Of a stretch of DNA of 64,000 nt, positions 50,989 through 64,000 are shown piece by piece. The position numbers and the translations under genes are program-made. The notes beneath the pieces are model-generated. The model was not told where the DNA came from. It did not search any database and saw only the letters and a list, made by a program, of their open reading frames with translations. The stretch is from Mansonella perstans (taxonomy: Eukaryota; Nematoda; Chromadorea; Rhabditida; Onchocercidae), in assembly GCA_037074765.1 (NCBI GenBank), contig JBAMDO010000049.1, positions 1-64,000 of the forward strand, written 5' to 3'. How positions within the stretch are numbered: position 1 is the stretch's first letter; each line of letters starts with the position of its first letter.

Positions 50989-53786
50989 TGGTTTAGCGGT
51001 GCAGTTTTATTCAAATAAAATTTTGATCTGATTCTTGGTGTAATTGAAGTTTAGAGTTTTCTCTAAATTTTCATTTTTCTGATATATAATTCACTTTTTC
51101 CTGCGTCTTTTTTGTTCTTCTGCTCTTGGTAACAAAACTAGTCATTCGTTTCATGTTTTTGTTTTACTGTAGTTTGGAAATAATAACAGTGTTCAAAAAA
51201 GTTGTAAAAATCTTCTTTAAATATGGTTAATTGTGAAAATCGATGCGTTTTTTTGTTTTGCATCTTATCATTTTAATAATGTATAACTAAAGACAACGTT
51301 TAGATAAAATTAACTTTTATCATGTTTTTGATAACTTAAGTTATCATTTAAAATATCGTAAACTGATTTTTAGCTTTGTTGCATGGAAATCTTTTCATTC
51401 TCGCTGTTTTAGTTATTATACCGTTTTAGTTATTATATATATATATATATAGCCAAATTTAATCAGATTTAGAATTTTAAAATTCTCAAAAGACGTTCTC
51501 GAGAGAATGGTAATAGAAATTTAGATGCACCTTTTTGTACCGTTTTCAGAACAAGAACTATTGAGATGGATAAAATTTGTTGCAAAATTTAAAACATTAT
51601 GAAATAATTCGCTTGTAAAAAATATCCAGTGATGCACCCGTGCTTGTAATTGTAATACCAATGAACTAAACAGCTTTTGTAAATCCTTTTTTCTCTGTAT
51701 TTTAATTTTTTCTTTTCAATAAATTCTTTTTTTGGCATGCTAATATAAAATTAGCTTGAAATTTAATCGACGATATTCAAAAATGAATTTGATTTTTGAT
51801 AAGGGAGCCTAATTGTGAAAATCTCAACATTCATTTTCATTCAAAATAGATTTTTCATGACTCTTTCAGATACCATTCATTTTTAACTGACAAAATTGAA
51901 TAGCTTCTGACATTGCAAATTGAACAGCTTCTGACCTTCTGACCTTCTGACATTTTTTTTTATGTTTCTATTAGAACAAATATCGCATTTCCTCTTACGG
52001 TAATATAGTCTAATGGCCGCTAACATTCCAAAAGTGACTTTTGGATCTGCAGCTTGTCAATTTTCTACTGTCAATGCTTTGATTATAAGAAAAAAAAGAA
52101 GTGATAGTTCTTCACTTTGGAAGTAATTCAAAGATAATTGGTTTTTTAATCATCATGATGTATCAATCATTACTGGTAGATTCCTGTCGGAAATTTTTGA
52201 AATTATGTTGCAACAGATTCCGACCATCTGACACACTTTGCTGAATTGGTTTCAGATTCCAGAAAGTTTGAAACATAACAGTTTTCTAATTTCGATACAT
52301 TTTGATGATGGAAATTATTTTTTACTAGTTAGCAGAATCTTTTACGACTCTTTTGGAACAAACACCATTCATATACAGAAACGGTAATGTAAAGACCTGT
52401 CATAGGAAATTTCTGGTACCTTGTATCTAACATACTAGTATTTGGCAAAACTTATATTTTGCAGTTCTCCTGGATTTTCACTGAATTAGTGTGACATTCA
52501 AAACATAAAGTGGTAAAACGTTTATCCTGCAATGTAATTAGGATACGACTCTTTACGATCATAAATCGAGAACGAACTTGCATATACAATAGTATTAGTA
52601 GAATTTTCAGTAGTAAGAACCTAATATTGCCTTGCTTTGATTGTAAAAGATAACTTTACTTAAAATTCTTTTGTTCACTTTTTCATTTGTATTCCTATTT
52701 TCATTTTTAGTTCTATATTGTTGATATTAGAGCTTTAAAGCTTGTATTTAAGCTCAAAAATAAGTACATTACATGTGTTCGAAGTTTTTGAAACTTTTAT
52801 TCATCTTCCAATACTTATCTATCTGTAGTCAGAGAACTCAGATCAGATTGTGAGCAGAAATATGAAAGAGAGTGCATCCTAGAATGTATACAATTAGGAA
52901 GTAAATTACATATACTGCAAGTAGTAACAAACTTCCTGAAAGATTATAAAACCTATAATTTCTTTACTAATAATTGAAAATTGAAAAATTAAACAGAATT
53001 TTTTCTAGCAAATAAAAAGTGAAATATTAAATAGTTATTGTTTATTAAACATCAAATAGCATAGTAATATGAAATTTCTCATGTAAATAATTGCAATTAT
53101 AACATTGTAGTAATTATTAGTCGGAGAAAAACAGAGAAGATTCACATCTTCGTGTATTTAATAAATTCCAATTTAATAAGTAATCAATATGCAAAATATC
53201 CTTAAAAAAAAATCTCTTATCAATTAAACAACAAATCCTTATCATTCTTAACATTCTCACAAATTTATCAGAAATCATTTTGCCCTCTTCTCAAATACAG
53301 CTATAATAATACTTGAATTTCAGGAGTTCAGCTAAGCAATTTAGAGAGACAGGCCGCATTAAATAAAGTAAATGTATCCGTCAAATTTTAAATTTGAAGT
53401 ATTTGCTATGGATTATAAGGTGTTATCCTTTGTTCTAATTGGTTTTATGATGGATTGTCTTCTACCGGTGATACTTTTTTTATTCATTGTTATGTCTCAC
53501 TAGAATAGGCCTAAATGATTTCATGATTTTAATTGATTTAAATTTTCATGATTTAAAACTTTAAATGATTTAAATGATTTAGAATAGGTTTGTCTGTCTA
53601 TAAGGCCATTATTGTAAGGAAATGCAACTTCGGGAAATATAGGCAGCCTTTGTCAGTCAAATTCATAAAGGGTCAACATAAATCGAGAATTAGTATGTTG
53701 TATGTTGTTGATATACGGAAATATGTATGTTACGCTAAAGTTTGGTCAGATAATATCTGCCATCTTTACGTTTAATTTACTTTCAG
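50989..53786. other. Intergenic region between unc-16 and smc-3
   Basis: About 2.8 kb without a recognisable gene. It begins with the unc-16 3' UTR: AATAAA at 51014-51019, about 26 bases past the stop, is a good poly-A signal. The remainder is AT-rich with short TA and CTTCTGAC repeats (51424-51450, 51903-51957). The spacing is larger than the roughly 100-base gaps typical of nematode operons. Confidence 0.5.
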
Positions 53787-53862
53787 ATCAACGTATACTC
53801 ACATCATTCAATGAATTACTAATCGTTACTACTAACCAGTCTCATCGCTTATTTACCCTGCT
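53787..53862 (+). promoter_or_regulatory. smc-3 5' leader with a 3-codon upstream ORF
   Basis: A strong acceptor TTTACTTTCAG ends at 53786, 76 bases before the smc-3 ATG, and fits a spliced-leader site. If the mRNA starts there, it carries an upstream ATG at 53811 that reads Met-Asn-Tyr-stop (53811-53822), 40 bases before the main start. A very short upstream ORF could reduce translation; this is inference. Confidence 0.45.
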
Positions 53863-61615
<7,753 letters not shown>

Positions 61616-63075
61616 TCGTTAGCTGGCAATGAAAATCGATCATGTGAAATAATTTATAATGCGTTAAGATTACTGTGCTAAATCTGTTTTTTATCACTAT
61701 GCAAATCTGTAAACTTTCCTGTGTTTGATTTTATTTTTAATGTTTTCTGTTTCATTATTCTCACTACAATTTTAATTCTATGTTCGGACGAGGAATGTCA
61801 TTTTGATTTCACTGTTGATTTAATTTTCACTTTAATTTTAATTTTGATTTAATTTTAACTTTGTAGATCGTATCAGCTTCATTGACCTCATATTATAACA
61901 TTGTTTTCGTCAGATAATGTTAAATGCTTAGCATTTAAAAGTGCAAAACGAAGAAACACTGTTATTCTACAAAATTATAGTCCTACATCTTTTCTTTTTA
62001 TAATTCATGAACGATTTTTTGGCATTTTTTCTGCAAGACATTATTCAATTTGATTTGCAAAATTCTTGTAATTTTACAAGTTTCATGCTTAATTTCACGT
62101 GTAGTTCATTTTAACATTATTCTAGTGTTGTTCTTTCATAATGAAAAAAAGTTGTTGTTTCCTTCAGTACTTTTAGCAGTTCGATTGATCTTCGGTTACG
62201 TTAACCTCTCATTGTAAAATAATTTTTAAATTAAACATTTATTGTTCTTTTCTATAGTAGTACAAAAGAAAAATCACATGTGAATCTGATCAGTCACATA
62301 TAAATTTTTCCATCTAATTAGTCACCAATTGTTCATTGAATTCCTAAATCCTCTTCTTTTTTATCATATTTGACCAGACAGATTTGAGAAGTATTGAAGT
62401 AATTTTAGTAAATTCTAACCACCATTGAATTTAATGGTATATTTCATGAAAGGAATATCTCACTCAGACTTGAACTATGATTCCTGAATAGAACCAGAGC
62501 TATTTTAAGATAGTAAAAGTGTGTTTGAAACAGGAACAGTGATGCTGGATAAAAAATTTTGATCACTCAACATTTGATTTAACTTTCCTAAAAATTTGTA
62601 TGGTTTAGGCATGCATTAATGTGTTTCAAATTTGCATATAGCAAATTTGAATTCAAATTGTTTAAGAATCATTCATTTTCCTGGCATTGTTTTAGTTGTA
62701 AGCACCGTGTCTAACAGTCCATTTCAAAAGAAACTTTAAAAAGATGGTACTAAAATACTTCATCTTTTGTACTTTGAGATTCACAATAGATAGAACATTT
62801 TTTAGAACATCTTGCTTGGATAATTTAGAAAATTTTAAAATTAATTGATTTGGAAAAATTATACTGGTATAAAACGTGCAAAAAACCCAGAAAAATTTCC
62901 CATTGAGGAAATGAAAAGTATTTTTGACCAATACCATCTATAAATCAACAAAATACTTTTGTTCCACAAATCAAGTAATTAAATTTGAAAAATTAGTAAA
63001 ACATTAGCAAAATATTGCAGTAAATATGTTAGTTAGTAAAAAAAGATCTCATATTTAAATTTGTTTAAACTGCAG
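61616..63075. other. Intergenic region downstream of smc-3
   Basis: About 1.5 kb of AT-rich sequence with the smc-3 3' UTR and the upstream region of the kinase gene. A stretch at 61797-61862 repeats TTTAATTTT-type motifs. No gene is recognised. Confidence 0.5.
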
Positions 63076-63178
63076 AGTTTAAATTACGGGAAAATGTAAG
63101 ATATACAATGTGAAAAGTGTATATAGAATAGCATTATTTCATGATGAATTGCGTTCAATAGAGATATTCCTCAAAGAT

Positions 63179-64000
63179 ATGGATTTGATTCATGAACAAA
63201 ATGCGTTTGAATTACCAAGCAAAAAGAAAATAAAGGTAGTGTGAAATATTTTTCTAAAGTATTAGAGTACCGTGGTTCTTTTCCGCCAATTCTGCTAATA
63301 GTGAAAATGCCGAGATTGTGACACTTTCAGTTCTAAAATCTTGATCATTTCAATTTCCAGTCGTTTTTAAACTTCAGTTATCAAGTTTTTATCTATTACT
63401 CGAATGAAGAAATACATAAAATTAACAATGTGTTTTCATTCAGTCATCATCAGTGTTGATCTTATAAATTCTAGAATGAAAGCAAAAAATTCTAGAGGAA
63501 TGTAAGCTTCTTTAGTTGCAAATAAATTTAGTCATGATACGGCGATGAAAAAGAAATAAACAGAAGAAAAATTTTAGTGTGATTTTTATTCAAAATTTAG
63601 TTTCCTTTCAAAGAGCCAAAATTGCAGTTAAGAATGAAAAATTTGAGATTACACTCTTCTGGTGCATTCAGTAACGTTTATCGTGGCACTTTGCTTAGTC
63701 CTGGACCGCAAAAACAAATAGCACTGAAGAAAACTTGGCCAGGCACAGGTCCAAATGATATATTTCTCTCGACTCTTAGCTTTGGTTCTAGAAGGTTTTC
63801 TACACAATTGTAAAAGAAGAACCAAATCTGAATTCGAAAATGTCAAAGGACTAACTAACATTCTCATATTACTTCAGATTTGGAAAGCAATGTAAATACA
63901 GAATTGAATGTTCTTCTTAGTTTGAGCCGCAGAAAACACAAAAACATTATTCAACTGTTGTATATATTTCGAAGGATGACATCAGATAAGAAGATATTTC
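63179..64000 (+). CDS. GSK3-like (CMGC) protein kinase, 5' part, runs off the window
   Basis: N-terminal part of a divergent Ser/Thr kinase resembling the nematode GSK3-like families. Exons: 63179-63235, 63628-63748, 63878 to the window end; phases 0 and 1 close. Exon 1 encodes MDLIHEQNAFELPSKKKIK. Exon 2 has a degenerate glycine loop (SSGAFSNVYRG) and the ATP-binding lysine motif QIALKKTWPGT. Exon 3 carries the likely helix-C glutamate (NVNTELNVL) and the following HKNIIQLLYIF strand, parallel to GSK3. The catalytic loop and DFG motif lie beyond the window, so activity cannot be judged. The first Gly of the GxGxxG loop is replaced by Ser. An acceptor CTGCAG at 63071-63075 lies 103 bases upstream of the ATG and could be a spliced-leader site. 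The donor ACAG|GTCCAA was chosen by phase and fit to the kinase fold; another CMGC kinase remains possible. Confidence 0.72.

Overview
The window looks like nuclear DNA of a nematode, most likely a spirurid or filarial (clade III) worm. It is very AT-rich and rich in poly-T/poly-A runs and microsatellites. Its genes are cut into many short exons with phase-consistent GT..AG introns and TTTNAG-type acceptors. The first coding exons lie just downstream of a lone 3' splice site, as expected for spliced-leader trans-splicing. The best protein matches are to animal families with known C. elegans members (UNC-16/JIP3, SMC3, nematode GSK3-like kinases). The species assignment is inference; no species marker is visible.

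Layout: bases 1-17,600 are gene-poor and dominated by simple repeats, a 31-bp tandem repeat, a 33-bp minisatellite and an imperfect triplet array. After that every recognised gene is on the + strand: a Polycomb/CBX-type chromodomain protein (17,640-20,867); an unrecognised Ser/Pro/Asp-containing protein with an unresolved 5' end (27,362-29,133); the mitochondrial twin-CX9C protein CMC2 (33,147-34,076); the JNK-interacting scaffold UNC-16/JIP3 in 29 exons (38,185-50,988); the cohesin ATPase SMC3 in 31 exons (53,863-61,615); and the 5' part of a divergent GSK3-like kinase that runs off the window (63,179-64,000+). I built these models by hand from the bases; splice phases close across every joined exon, giving predicted proteins of 373, 107, 1238 and 1204 residues for the four complete genes.

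The genes do not form one pathway: chromatin repression, cytochrome oxidase assembly, axonal transport scaffolding, sister-chromatid cohesion and a signalling kinase. Gaps between them are 2-7 kb, and each gene with a resolved 5' end has its own trans-splice-like acceptor, so a tight operon is unlikely.

The most interesting observations are a nematode chromodomain protein that also carries a candidate C-terminal Pc box, an exact 30-bp triplication of a 3' splice site in smc-3 whose upstream copy leads to an in-frame stop, a coding-like open frame inside the intron that splits the chromodomain, and the unrecognised gene. I found no CRISPR array, rRNA operon, tRNA or recognisable intact transposon.
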